DNA of 64,000 bases from Pollenia angustigena (lineage: Eukaryota > Arthropoda > Insecta > Diptera > Polleniidae), in the NCBI GenBank assembly GCA_930367215.1, contig OV884059.1, positions 23,770,945 to 23,834,944 of the forward strand, in the 5' to 3' direction. Position numbers and translations under genes: made by a program. The first letter of the stretch is position 1; each line of letters opens with the position of its first letter. Under the pieces are notes generated by a model. The model ran no database searches. It was not told where the DNA came from and saw only the letters and a list, made by a program, of their open reading frames with translations. Positions 44,511 through 55,897 of this stretch are shown here, in pieces.

Positions 44511-45111
44511 AGGGTATAAGGAAATAATTGGTGAATAAAATCTAACCAACAATTTATAATCAAAACATCAACACATCATTTTGAACGTAAAACTAAGAAA
44601 CAGTAATAAAATCTTGATAATTTTAAAATTATTTGAAATCTTTTTTTGATTATTCATCAAACAAAAGTGTGGTAATGTTTTAAATTCCCCTTTTTTTTAT
44701 AAGTATGAACATATTTTTTTGTTAACAAATTGCTTATGACCATCCAGTTTTTTAGTATTTCTCTGAAATGTTGCAATTATTTAAAGAGTAGAAAAAAAAT
44801 CCATAAGAAATCATAAACAATAAACAAACCCAGTAGTAGATGGCCATCATAATGGGTAGTGGCTGGTTATCATCACGATTTCTAAAGCAACCCATATTTA
44901 GATTTTCCTATTACATTTCTTCTGCTGCTGCTGCTGCTTTTTTCAACTTGTTAAGCCCCTTTTTCTAAACTTATGAATTATGTCGACCACAAAGTAGTAG
45001 AGTATTAGAGTTTGATGGAAAAACCTTGGAATGTGCTTAAAGTCTTTACAATTATATAAACGTTAAAAATCAAGTAGAACGAATTGTATGATTGTATTGA
45101 TTAAACTTTAG
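44511..45111. other. AT-rich spacer
   Basis: A short (CTG)n run, CTGCTGCTGCTGCTGC, near 44922. Nothing else recognised. Confidence 0.5.
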
Positions 45112-46390
45112 GATGTTAGAAAACTGCATAGAACTCTTAATGAATTCAACAAAATGTAATGCAGTGAGTAATAAAAATTAAATTATTTAATAGAATACAA
45201 AATTAATCATGAGGTTTTATGGGTAAAAAAACTTAAAGTATTTTAACAGGTAATTTTACATATTGAAGAATATTTTAAAGTAAATAAACTTTTAGCAAAA
45301 CCAAAACTCTTATACTAATAGAAGTTTTCCACAGATATGAAATTCTTTAAAAAATTGCTTATTCATAAAAAAAATTTAGGAAGTAAAAAAATTTCTTTAA
45401 TAAGAAACTCTTATACATATTTTTTGTTAGCTCTAATACTAAAAAAATGTACCCAAAGGATGTTATAATAAAGGATGTTAAAAGGTTCTTATATTAATAA
45501 AAGAAACAACAAACTATTAATCGGAATAAAATTTTGAATTTTCTACTTCTAATTTGAAAGTTTTTATACATACATATTTATACGAAATTTGCAAAAAAAA
45601 AAAAAAAAAACTTCTTGTTCGGAAGTTAGAAAACTGCATAGAACTCCTAATGAATTCAACAAACTGTAATGCAATGAGTAATAAAAATTAAATTGTTTAA
45701 AAGAAATAAAATTAATCAGGAGATTTTATGGGGGGAAAAAATAAAAGGTAAACTCTTATACTAATAGAAGTTTTCCAAATATATAAAATTCTTTAAAAAA
45801 AATTGCTTATTAATAAAAAATATAAGAAATAACAAAAATTGCATCTAATAAAAACTCTTATACATATTTTTTGTTAGCGTCAATGCTAAAAAATTGTACG
45901 CAAAGGATGTTTAAAAGGCTCTTATATTAATAAAAAGAAACAACAAACTATAAATTAGAATAAAATTTTGAATTTTCTACTTCTAATTTGAAAGGTTCGG
46001 AAGTTAATAAACTCCATAGAATTATTAAATTTGTTTGATAGAAATTAAATGAATTATTTTATGGGAAAAAATAAAAATATTTTAACAGGTTATATTACAA
46101 ATTGAAGAGGATTTTAAAGTTAATAAATTTTAAGCAAAACCAAAACTCTTATACTAATAAAAGTTTCCCAAAAATACAAAAATTCTTAAAAAAAATGTTT
46201 ATTAATAAAAAATATAAGAGGTAAACAAATTTCATCTAATATAAAACTCTTATACATATTTTGTGTTAGCTCTAACATTAAAAAAAAAATGTACACAAAG
46301 GATGTTATAATAAAGGATGTAATAACAATACATTATAGAAAAAAATTGTCTTTCTTTAAAAAGCTCTTATATTAATAAAACTAAAATATT
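45112..46390 (-). repeat. Large tandem repeat (~380-510-bp units) carrying CTCTTATA
   Basis: Three units start at GTTAGAAAACTGCATAGAAC (45114), the same word at 45625, and GTTAATAAACTCCATAGAA (46003). Each contains AAACTCTTATACTAATAGAA, AAACTCTTATACATATTTT and a AAAGGATGTT word. On the minus strand these are TATAAGAGTTT motifs, the same as at 27.8-33 kb. Confidence 0.8.
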
Positions 46391-46985
46391 AAAATACTAG
46401 CGGATACCTGGCGTGTGTTACTACGTTCCCCCCTTCTTGTTGTCCAATTTTTGAAAATAATCATAGCTTATGTGTCTATCTTAATAGGAATCTTTGTATG
46501 TTTTAAATTTCCTTCGAATCTCTTAGATAGTTTTGGAGAGGCCGATATTTCCCCTTAACTCCCCTTGTGATCCTATTTTTTAAAAAAAAGTATTGCTTAT
46601 GTGTTCATATAAGTACGCATCTATCTATTTTTTAAATTTCATTAAAATCTGTTAGATAGATTCAGAGAGGCAGAAATTGCCCCCTACCTCCCCTCGTGGT
46701 CCTATTAAAAAAAAAACACACAGCTAATCTGTCCATATAAGTAGGAATCTATCTATCTTCAAAATGTTATTAATATTTGTTGTATAGTTTTGGCGAGACA
46801 GACATTACCCCCTAACTTCAATCGTGGTCCTAGATTAAAAAAAAATATAAAGCCTAAAACTATCTTAACAAAATTGCCTTTCTAATGAAACCGTTTCGGA
46901 GCACATTGGTTGGATGGTTTCAGAGTCTAACGGACATAGAAACATTTTTTGTATTTTATATGTACAGATTTAGCAAACCTTTATA
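46391..46985 (+). repeat. Family B core with family C-like flanks
   Basis: Starts GCGGATACCTGGCGTGTGTT. About three units of TTATGTGTCTATCTTAATAG-type sequence with GAGAGGCAGAAATTGCCCCC and CTCCCCTCGTGGTCCTATT. Ends near AACCGTTTCGGAGCACATTG. Same minisatellite as 8590-8990 and (inverted) 21371-22410. Confidence 0.78.
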
Positions 46986-48750
46986 TTAACGAAAACTTTA
47001 ACCAAGTTTGTAGATACCAAAAAAAAAAATTCTTAGCTTAGTTCGTTTCGCTTACATGTAAAATAAACTTAAAGGGAAGCATCAAAATTTGTTTTAAATA
47101 AAACTCTTATACATCTTATAAACTAAACCTTTATAAATATAGAATTAATCAGAATTTGGAAATAAGAAACTGTTAAAAGAATGTTTTGCAAATTTATTAA
47201 AAAACTGTTTGTTCAACAAAATCCTTAAGATCAAAACCAGTCTCTCTGTCATTGATTTAAACAGGATATATTCCTTCGTTGAATCTACCGGATGGCTGGG
47301 TGAGAATGTCAACAGCTAGGTAACGAATAAACATTGGGAGACGGTGTAACATGGTAACGCAACGGACCCACGTGAGCTGTGCTCAATTGCAGCTGCCGAT
47401 GGAACCTAAACTTACTTACGGCCTTCGTTATCGTAAGAGTTTTTAAAATGAATCTATTTTTTTAGTTAAAGAAGTTTTTGCAAACAAACAAGAGTGAGAA
47501 CGTTTTATTTTTTTAAACTAACAATTGGTTAATTCTATGAAAAATTTCGTGATGTTAAATTATTTTTCAATTAAATTCCACTTTGTTTGCGCAATTTAAC
47601 AAGTTGTCACGAATTTTTTTTCACTCATTTTCATAAATTTCATTTAAAATTTATGGTCCTTCGAATCCAGATTAAAATCTTTTCTTTCAGCTCATTTCAT
47701 TACTTTAAAAAGTCATTTTGGCAACTAATAAATACTTTTATACAAAAAAAAATAAAACCAGTTTAAAAATATTATTAAATGCTTAAAACATCCTCCATCA
47801 TTAATCATTAAAAATTGGTGGGTAAATAAATAAAAAGTATTAAAAACGAAGACAACGCAATTCATACACACCTGCTAATTTAAATGTGGTTTTTTGGAGT
47901 TAAAGCGTCAGGGAAACACCTTAATTTTGATGGAGCTGCAATAAAAATATAATAAATTTAATTAAAAATGAATATTTTTAAATAACTAATAAATAATTTT
48001 AAAAAAATTATGAGTAAAGTTTGCAAACATTTTAGAAATTTGCTAAAAAATAAAATAAGTAATAAATTTTGAATGCCGGTTGTAAAATCTATTTTTGTTT
48101 ACTTTGGGTGAAATTCTTATTTAATATTGAAACAAATTTCACTTTTTCAAAAAAAAAAAAAAAAACAAAAAGAAGAAAAGGAAAAGAAATACAATGTAGT
48201 TTTTTTTTTAAGGTAAACAGTAGCATTGTCATTTATATGCCTTGATGTCTTGATGTACGCTTATGGCATTAAGAAAACAATCTAGATTTCCTTAAACTCT
48301 CGAGCTTGGCTGTTGCCACAGAAAGCCATAAATCAAATTAAAAGTGTTTAAATGTCTTCGGAAACCAAAAACAAACATTAAGTCATGTGTCCAACATTGT
48401 TTGTGGTGCCAAATAGATAAAAATTAAAGAAAAAGATGTAGAGACAGACAAGCAGAAGAAATTGCAATAGTGTCTTAAAAAATAATCAAAACTTTTAAAT
48501 AGAAAAAAATCCTGAGGTGTAAAAGAGTTAGATCATTAAGGTTATTAGCGAAAAAAAAGAAAGGTCCTTCGAACCGTACTAAAAATTCTAACTTCTTGCT
48601 TTTATCACTTAAACATTAGCATATACACAAACACTTGATTTCGTTTGAATTAGTTCTGACTGAGCAAAAGTTCATTTTTTCTAGTTGCTATTGCTCGTAG
48701 GGATAGACAGTATGCTTCAATCCGTTGCTCTCATATTTAAACATTATTGT
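46986..48750. other. AT-rich spacer with a lower-AT segment at 47230-47420
   Basis: 47230-47420 contains CTGGGTGAGAATGTCAACAG, GGGAGACGGTGTAACATGG and GACCCACGTGAGCTGTG, unlike its surroundings and without an open frame; unrecognised, perhaps a retroelement tail. The rest is unique AT-rich DNA, with GGTCCTTCGAA words at 47655 and 48565. Confidence 0.45.
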
Positions 48751-48752
48751 AC

Positions 48753-49560
48753 TACCCTTCACCGAAGGTAGAAGGGCATTATATGTTTGTAATTTTATTT
48801 TCATTCCGCTTGTAATTTCTACAACATTGATCTAAGACCCAATGGTCCCTATGAGGAGCGAGGTTGATTTAACGACAGACGGACGCCCATCTGTCCGTGT
48901 GTCCTTTGAAATTGGGTTTCCGAAGACCCCAGATATGATGGGGACTTGGTAGCTATATATGAATGTCACATAAAGTCCGGAATTTTTGCTATTGAAATTC
49001 AGTCTGATCGGTCCACAAATGGATGAGATATGAGCAAAAAACCACGACTACCTCTAATTTTACTCAAAAATCCTTTGTTGTTGTTTTTTTTTTTTTTGTT
49101 TATTCTTATGTACATCTAGAGAACGCCAGGCGCAAATTTCCCATATTAGCTACAAGCATTTTGATAATCTATACACAACATCCGACAAAATGTGAGCGGG
49201 ATTGGATAAGTAGGCGCGGAGCTTCTCATACAAATACATTAAAGATTTCTGTATATCTGGAGCACGGCAAGAGCCAAAGTTTCCAAATAAGGTATAAGCA
49301 CCTTTATTATCTATACACAACATCCAACAAAATGTGAGCGGGATTGGAAAAGTAGGCGTGGCGCTTCTTATACAAAGACATTAAAGATTTCTGTATATCT
49401 GGAGGACGGCAAGAGCCAAAAATTCCAAATTAGGTAAAAAACATCTTGATAATCAATTCAAAATATCCGACAAAATGTGAACGGGATTTATATAACTTTC
49501 TGTTATTTTCGCACCATTGTAAAGGGTGCTATATGGCATAGCCGAATATAGCACTCTTAT
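48753..49560 (-). repeat. Dispersed repeat family A, copy 3
   Basis: Reverse orientation. Left edge CTACCCTTCACCGAAGGTAG, then GGTTGATTTAACGACAGACG and CCCCAGATATGATGGGGACT. About two and a half core units with CCAAATTAGGTA and ATCCGACAAAATGTGAGCGG. The right edge is the stem-loop ATATGGCATAGCCGAATATA and GCACTCTTATTTG. The 104- and 69-codon frames are repeat translations. Confidence 0.85.
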
Positions 49561-50151
49561 TTGTTTTCCTTTCAAATGGTTGTATTCCCTGTAAAGATTT
49601 AATTCTCTTAGTTCGCTTAAACATGCATCGCCATGCTTTAAATGCCACGCTACTAGATTCATTCGTCAGCTATTAAAGCATATATGTACTTTGCAGTTTA
49701 ACAAAATAGTATTAGCAAAAAGAAAGCGTCTTTTCCATATTCTCTTCTTCAAATTTGTTATTTATTTTATCTATTTATTTTAATATTTCTAATACAAAAA
49801 AATGCAACAACTCGTGAAAGAAATAAAATCTGTACAACATACTGTATAGAAAATAAACAGTTACATGATAAGCATTTCAATTACGTTGTTTAGTGCCCCA
49901 TCGCCATCATTACGATCATAATTAACATATGATCATTATGATGAAGATGGTCACAGCGAGTGGCTGTTTAGACAAGTGGCAAAATGTCGATTGTGATGAT
50001 GATAAATGAACAGTGGTATGGGAGAAAATTAAGGGAAATGGGTTTGAACGCTTTATAGGGCTCCGTTCTTACACTGAAAACTATTTTCGATGATTAATGA
50101 AAAATCTAAAAGTTTTTTAGGCAGTTTTAAATTTTAAGAGAAAACGTATTT
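49561..50151. other. AT-rich spacer
   Basis: A weak dyad near 49909-49953 (CCATCATTACGATCATAA with ATGATCATTATGATGAAGAT). No gene. Confidence 0.45.
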
Positions 50152-50252
50152 ATTTCTTCTTATTTTTAAGTCAAGCTCGAGCTCAGGTTAAGAAAAATAT
50201 ATTAATTGATTATTTATCTAACCTTGAGCTTGACTTAAAAATAAGAAGAAAT
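50152..50252. repeat. 101-bp hairpin
   Basis: ATTTCTTCTTATTTTTAAGT into CAAGCTCGAGCTCAGGTTA, and the complement from TAACCTTGAGCTTGACTTAA to AAATAAGAAGAAAT, nearly perfect. The loop is about 28 bp. Could be a very short foldback element. Confidence 0.75.
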
Positions 50253-50299
50253 AAAATTAAAATGTCGAAAAAATAGACTAAATAATTTGTGAAAACGTA

Positions 50300-51400
50300 T
50301 TTGTGTAAAAAAGAGTTTTTAGTGATCCTTCCAATCAAAATTTTATGATCCTTTGCATTCCAATAAGTTTTATGTTGTTTTTAACCTTTTAACAAGTTTA
50401 TGGCAACTTTAAGTCAATGCTGGCCTTCCTGTCGACTGGTTATTGTTTTCGAGTATACAAATTTTGGTCATTCAAATCTAAGCACTCTTAAGCCTCTCAA
50501 TACTCTAATAGTTTTTTTGTGCAAAAGTTTGTGATTGAAGCTTAATATTATATTGCTTGCAATCTTTTGCTTTGGAGGGTTTATGCCTAAATATCATAAT
50601 TATCGATTTTCAAGACAATGTCCTTTGCAACCAAAGATTATATAGCAAAAAATAAATATAAATATACTTGTTATCTGAAGTTTTTAATTTAAAGGTTTTG
50701 GTCCTTTGGATTTTAATCATTTGATGCTTAAACCCGTAGTTTCCGGTTCTTCTAGTCTAATAATAGTTCTCTGAACATGCAAACTGTAAAAGATTTTTAT
50801 GGTCCTTCGAACATATTTTTTACTTTCGAAATTCCACTATCTAGTCTTCAAAACAAACGGTGCAAAAACTATAGAATTTTTAAAAGCCTGAAATTAGGAT
50901 TAAACCTTAGAATTATACATTTTAAAATCCAAAGGTGTTTGATCCTTCGAATCTTAAGATCATGCAGCTTAAACATCAATAGTATGAAATGGGAATTTAG
51001 CACATTTAAACGAAACCTTGTAAAACAAAGCTTTTAGTTCTTTAAATCTCAATCAAATTGCAAGATTATGTTACCTCAAAACCTAAGCTTAAGGTTCTCT
51101 AAATATGAAGATAGAGTCTATTGGAATCATAATATTTAAGTCAACGGATTATAATCTGTTTAATCTAATGCAAGTTTAAGGAATTGAGAAAATATGGTAT
51201 TTCTAACTTTATGATAGTGCTTCGTAGGACCATATCTTTTTAGATACGAATTAAGTTTAAAAGATCATACAAATAAGATTTGAAGAGCAACAAGCTCCGA
51301 TTTTTTTTAGGATTCGTAGGACCATATCTCATTGGATTCATATCTAGTTAGATATGATCCTACGAATCTTGAGTAAAAATCAAACCTTGTAGTTCCACCC
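50300..51400 (+). repeat. Degenerate repeat with GGTCCTTCGAATC
   Basis: Words of this form at 50328, 50698, 50801, 50939 and (inverted) 51231, 51320 and 51354, each followed by a AAGATCATGCAGCTTAAAC-like tail where conserved. Too decayed for a clean period. A 19-bp hairpin lies at 51311-51368 (GATTCGTAGGACCATATCT and its complement with one mismatch). The 86-codon frame at 50777-51037 shows no domain. Confidence 0.5.
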
Positions 51401-51639
51401 TACATTAACATTTTTCGTAATTTTTCCATAAATTTTATAACTTCTAACATTTTTATAAAACTGAAACAAACCAACAATGCAGTTTGATTAGAAACAAATA
51501 TTTTTAAATTCGCTCTTACCGTTCCTGAGTTATACCGGTTTTCAGATTTGTACCCAGTTTATGATATTATTACTCATACCCCAACAAACAAATTAAAATC
51601 AAACGTTTTATTTTGCTTTGTTTAAAAATCATTAATTAC
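51401..51639. other. AT-rich spacer
   Basis: Nothing recognised. Confidence 0.45.
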
Positions 51640-52700
51640 AGTTCTTACGATTTAGTTCTATGTCCTGCAATAAATTCCTTAAATCAGTTTCAGAAGTAGT
51701 GACACTGATGAAAGTTTTATCCCTTATCAATACATGACGCTTTGAAGACTTTGTTAAAGGCCAGCTTGATGACATGCAACCAAGAGAAGATTATAAATAA
51801 TGTCTTTTTTGGAATGCCTAATGCAGACCCATTGTATAGACTTCTAATAAGCCAGACAAGTTTCGGTGGGGTGCCTTTGCATACAAGAGCCTTTCATATC
51901 GTTACATGACGCGAACTTGTCAAATGCGTTTTCGAAGTCTATAAAAACTAGATATAGTATAAGGGGGTTCTTCGCTTCACAAACTGTTCATCTATTACTC
52001 GTGGAGTGTTCACTTGGTCAGCATAGGATTTTCGTGGTCAATAGCCAGCTTGCTTCGGACGGAGTAGGCGTTTAAAGTCTGTTAGTCGGCCTATGATGAT
52101 ATGCGCTTCCACCTTATTTACCTTACTCAGGGGGCAAATTATGGCAGTCGTGATCGAATACTTTTTCGATTCGAAAGCACTTTTATTTCTCATTCTTTCT
52201 GTCCATACTAGACGGATCTTAAGCACTTATTTGAGTTTTCACAACACTGAAAATATAATAACGATGCGCTCAGTATCGACTGAAATAAAATTGCTTTCGA
52301 ATCGAAAAAGTATTCGATCACGACTGCCATAATTTGCCCCCAGAAGTGTAATTGCCCTATTCCGCCAAATTTACCTTTCTTGGTACTTTGACAATAATAC
52401 CCTTTCTTTACTTGGTGATTTAACAATAATACCCTGCTTATGCTCATCGTGAAGACACTCCTTTCTCCAAAATTCCTCGATTATCGGGTAGATTAAAAAC
52501 GCACTGACGTTGGGATCTGCTTTTAACATTTCTGGTGCAATGTTGTCGGTTTCCGGAGCTTTGTTAAACTTTAAGGGGTTTAGTGGTTACATCAGGCCTT
52601 ACCGAATGTCCAGTACAGTTGCATATATTTGCGTTCGATTGACTTGGTGTTTTAAGGAGTTCCGTGTTGTGGTTTGTACATATCTCCAGTTGTTGAGTTT
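51640..52700 (-). pseudogene. RTE-like non-LTR reverse transcriptase relic
   Basis: Read on the minus strand in several frames: NKAPETDNIAPEMLKADPNV, YPIIEEFWRKECL, VNKVEAHIIIGRLTD, RPKQAGY, ADQVNTPRVIDEQFV, LYLVFIDFENAFDKFA (fingers/palm motif with the first catalytic aspartate), GTPPKLVWLIRSLYNGSA. The order and wording fit the RT domain of RTE-like or related non-LTR elements. There are several frameshifts and stops, and the YADD region is not seen, so it is dead and 5'- and 3'-truncated. A MITE (52131-52340) lies between the GIGQLHFW and SKVNKVEAH segments. A second relic is at 63495-64000. Confidence 0.82.
52131..52340. mobile_element. 210-bp MITE, CAG target duplication, inside the RT relic
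   Basis: TIRs GGGGCAAATTATGGCAGTCG and CGACTGCCATAATTTGCCCC are perfect and continue into GATCGAATACTTTTTCGATT. CAG at 52128-52130 and 52341-52343. It splits the reverse-transcriptase frame. Confidence 0.92.
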
Positions 52701-52951
52701 TCGAGGCAACTAGTTCGAGTTAATACCGCAAAAAAAGCTTAAGCGCCAAAAGCAAAATTTTACAGGAGAAGGTTTTTTTTATTTTATTTCATAAAAATTT
52801 TGCATGAAGGTTGTCGCTTAAGATTATGTGACCATGAGATTTTAGATGATCAAGTGTTGCCAATAAAGTCATTTATTAAAAAAAAAAAAACGAAAATTTA
52901 AAAAAATGTCGCGTAAGCTTTTTTTGTGGTAATGCTTTGAGTTTTCCCGAG
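52701..52951. other. Spacer
   Basis: Nothing recognised. Confidence 0.4.
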
Positions 52952-53054
52952 CTGGAGGCTTATTCTGAATTGCGATGCGAAAATTAATGCGATGCGCAAA
53001 TGAAATGCGATGCGAAAGAAAATTGGTATTCTGTTAGACTTTCGCAATCGCATT

Positions 53055-53197
53055 GTCTGGGTTCACACTATGAAAGTTTTCTTTCAGAAAGGTTAAGTTT
53101 ATTGGTGAGAGGGGAGAGAATAGCAGCATGTTCTCTTCCTCTCTCACCCATAAGCTCAGACTTTCTGAAAGAAAACTTTCATAGTGTGAACCCAGAC
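53055..53197. mobile_element. 143-bp MITE nested in the Harbinger-like element
   Basis: Ends GTCTGGGTTCACACTATGAA and TTCATAGTGTGAACCCAGAC are perfect and extend to CTTTCAGAAA. ATT flanks both sides (53052-53054, 53198-53200). Related half copy at 41309. Confidence 0.9.
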
Positions 53198-53418
53198 ATT
53201 CGCAATTTTTTTTTTTCAAATCGTGGCAACGCTGCTCAAATATACATACGTCAGTGTCAATAAACGTCAAATTAAAAATAAATAAATTGTTTGTGTTTGG
53301 CTGTGAAAATTGTTTAAACAATTTATTTAGAACATTCTGTAATAAAAAAAATAATAAAAATGGATTTTGTGGCACTGTGGTTCGACGACGACGAAAATGA
53401 AAATGTTTTGTGTGTACT

Positions 53419-53643
53419 TTAAAGTCGGCCCAAACCTATTAAAATTAAAATTGAAGTGAAATATTGTTGAACTGGTTTATATAATTCATACTTTTTCCAT
53501 CCTGCAGCTTCTCTAATAGGTGGTCCATTGATATTAAGTTCTTCAGTAAAAGTTTGCCACAAAGTATTTGCCGACTGACGTGCATTAGGTGTTTTCAAAT
53601 GGCCTCTTGCCAGTTGGCTGTGCTTATTCATAAATTCTATCAT
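53419..53643 (-). pseudogene. Myb/SANT-like (zeste-type) DNA-binding fragment
   Basis: 74 codons. Contains IEFMNKHSQLARGHLKTPNA, RQSANTLWQTFTEELN, GPPIREAAGWKKYELY. The pattern of LA-G--KT-NA, then W--L, then GPP---W-K matches the N-terminal Myb/SANT-like domain of fly proteins related to zeste and of PIF/Harbinger accessory proteins. Only the DNA-binding part remains. Its coding strand is minus. Position inside a CTG-flanked TIR element suggests a transposon origin rather than a host gene (inference). Confidence 0.75.
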
Positions 53644-53962
53644 TATTTCAAATTGACGCGGTGTGGTGGTCTTATTGCTTGCTTCTCTGAATTAAATAAT
53701 AAATATATGATGAATAAATAAATGAAATATTATCTTTCACAACCTTGTTTTTACTTTGCGAATTCTATTTTGTTGTCGAATAAATTTTGCGAATTTGACA
53801 TTTGTTTTCGCAATGTAGAATACCGACTTGTCACCTTTTTACATTTGAAATGCGATTAAAAAAAAACGTTACGAATATCGCAATATAGAATAGCAATTGT
53901 TCGCATTTATGCATTTTCGCATCGCATTGATTTTCGCATCGCAATTCAGAATAAGCCTCCTG

Positions 53963-54984
53963 TTCTTAAGTGACCTAGAAATGTTAATATCTAAAAAATT
54001 TATGCTATAAGACGTGTATGAAAATATTTATCTTTATATTGACCATGGTAAGTAATCCATGTTTGGGTTTCAGTCATTCAACTTTTTAAATTAAAATTAA
54101 TTTTAAGTTTATGTGCATATATTTTTAATTTATTTACATATAAAAAAAAGAAAATATTGCTTGTAAACTTAACTTTCTTTCTGTATAGAAATTGTCTTTT
54201 TTTACAAGTAAAAGGAGCGAGAGCGTGCTGAATGTCAACATAAAAAGTGCTGTTTGAAAAAAAAAACGCATTTCTTGGGCGTTTTAGTCAAGTCGAGTAT
54301 TTTCTTTCTTTCTATAATTTTGTGATTTGTGTGTCTTTGTCCGAGACTGTGTGGTGAAACCAACCAATTTTTGCTGAGCAGAATTTTAAATGAAGGGTTT
54401 TGCCGGATGAATTGTAAACACTATCTAGGCACATACACAACATAAATTTTATAATGTTTAAATCATTGTTGCACTTATCCAATGAATTGAAGCGTTTTAT
54501 AGTTTAAAGACTTTTCACTTTTTTTCTTCTACTAAATTGTTTATTATTTGTAATTTCATGTTAATTTTATTGTTATTATTTTTTTTTTTAATTTAAAAGA
54601 GCAGGGCGTCATTCGTTTAGTCATTTTTTTTTTTAAATTTTTAGAATTCATAAGAGGAAGTTTTGGGGAGTTTTATTATTATAATAAACCATTATTGTTA
54701 TTAATTTCACTTTCATTTTATTGTTTTGATCAGTTTGTTTTGGTTTTTTTTTTTAAATAATTTTTATTTTAACTGAAATTGAAAGTAAGAAATCAGAAGA
54801 CATTCCCTCCGTACTCAAAAGTCTGGCTATATAATGGAATATTGATAAAGGTAATGGTGATGAAATAAATGCTGTCCAAAGATTGAGATATAATTTTAAT
54901 TTCAATAAAAAAAAAAGATGTTTTTTGAGATATTAAACATATTTTTATTTAATTTTTTACAAACAGGTTCTGGTTTATAACTTA
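53963..54984. other. AT-rich spacer
   Basis: Nothing recognised. Confidence 0.5.
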
Positions 54985-55330
54985 AAATTATGTCAGTCAA
55001 GTGACTCCCCCTACTGGCTCGGCAGGCTCCCAATCTTTTACCAAAATTCTCAATCACGTTTTTTCAATAAACTGTTGTCAACGGTTGATATTTGCTCGAT
55101 AATATTGTTTTAAAGCTCTTGAACTGTTGTGGGATTATTGCTGTACACTTTCGATTTCAAAAAACCCCACAAAAAAATTGTCTTAAGTTGTCCAATCGCA
55201 CGATCTTGGTGTCCCATTCATTCCTCATTTACGAGAAATAATGCGGTTTTCGAGCTTTTCTTTCCAATGATCCATTGTTTCTCAACCTATCACTCCCTTC
55301 CTTATACCAAATTCCGTTAAACGATGATAC
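54985..55330 (-). pseudogene. Third mariner transposase relic (C-terminal part)
   Basis: On the minus strand: KEKLENRIISRK, MNGTPRSCDWTT, DNFFVGFFEIESVQQ, SSRALKQYYRANINR. This aligns by eye with the mariner order RIISRNGDVNWPPRSCDLTP, LDFFLWGYLKS and the C-terminal helix. Several stops and frame changes; no TIR found. More diverged than the copies at 12.1 and 24.6 kb. Confidence 0.65.
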
Positions 55331-55897
55331 CTCAAATTTGGATAGGTAGATAGGTAGAAAATTTATATAATTGATGAAAAAGTGGAGTTTAAGCAAGAAA
55401 AGTGGTAAAAAAATTAAAAAGTATCCGAAAATTTTTTAAGTTGTTAAGATTTTTCCATTGTTTATTCTGTGGTTTTCATGGGCAACGGCGTATGTCTTAA
55501 AACAAATGTTTCAGGAAAGCCGAAAAACCATTCAAGATCAAACTATGGGCTAGGTATTGCACTTTTTAAACTTGGTCATTACGTTAAAAAATCGGAATTG
55601 AACCATCTTTTTTCAAAAATTTTATGAAACATGTAAAGAGCGTTTAAAATTAGGCAATATGGCATCAACATCTCAAAATCGGCAAAATGGACATACGCAG
55701 TTGCCCATGCAAATCACAGTATTACCCAATATGCAAGGGGAAGCAAAGACTTTAGATTACCTGGTAATGGGTAAAGTTATTTTTAAATAAAGTAAAACAA
55801 CAATAAAACTATTACTATAAAAAAATTAATTCTTAACTTTCAGTACTACAAAAAGAGAAATCAATTATTTATAGCATAGATTACCTGGTAATTGATA
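55331..55897. other. Spacer with TTACCTGGTAA motifs
   Basis: AGATTACCTGGTAATGGGTA (55754) and AGATTACCTGGTAATTGATA (55882), first of a series of seven in 55.7-60.2 kb. No gene. Confidence 0.5.

Larger units (their letters stand above)
52955..53959 (-). mobile_element. 1005-bp Harbinger-like element, CTG target duplication
   Basis: Ends GAGGCTTATTCTGAATTGCG and CGCAATTCAGAATAAGCCTC, perfect over about 26 bp, with subterminal AATGCGATGCGCAAAT-type repeats of GCGATGCGA at both ends. CTG at 52952-52954 and 53960-53962. Contains a Myb/SANT-like coding fragment (53419-53643) and a nested MITE (53055-53197). No DDE transposase is visible, so it is non-autonomous. Confidence 0.88.

Noticed and set aside
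52208..52447. 79-codon minus-strand frame as an independent gene
   Set aside because: It is a piece of the RTE-like reverse transcriptase relic running into the MITE TIR.
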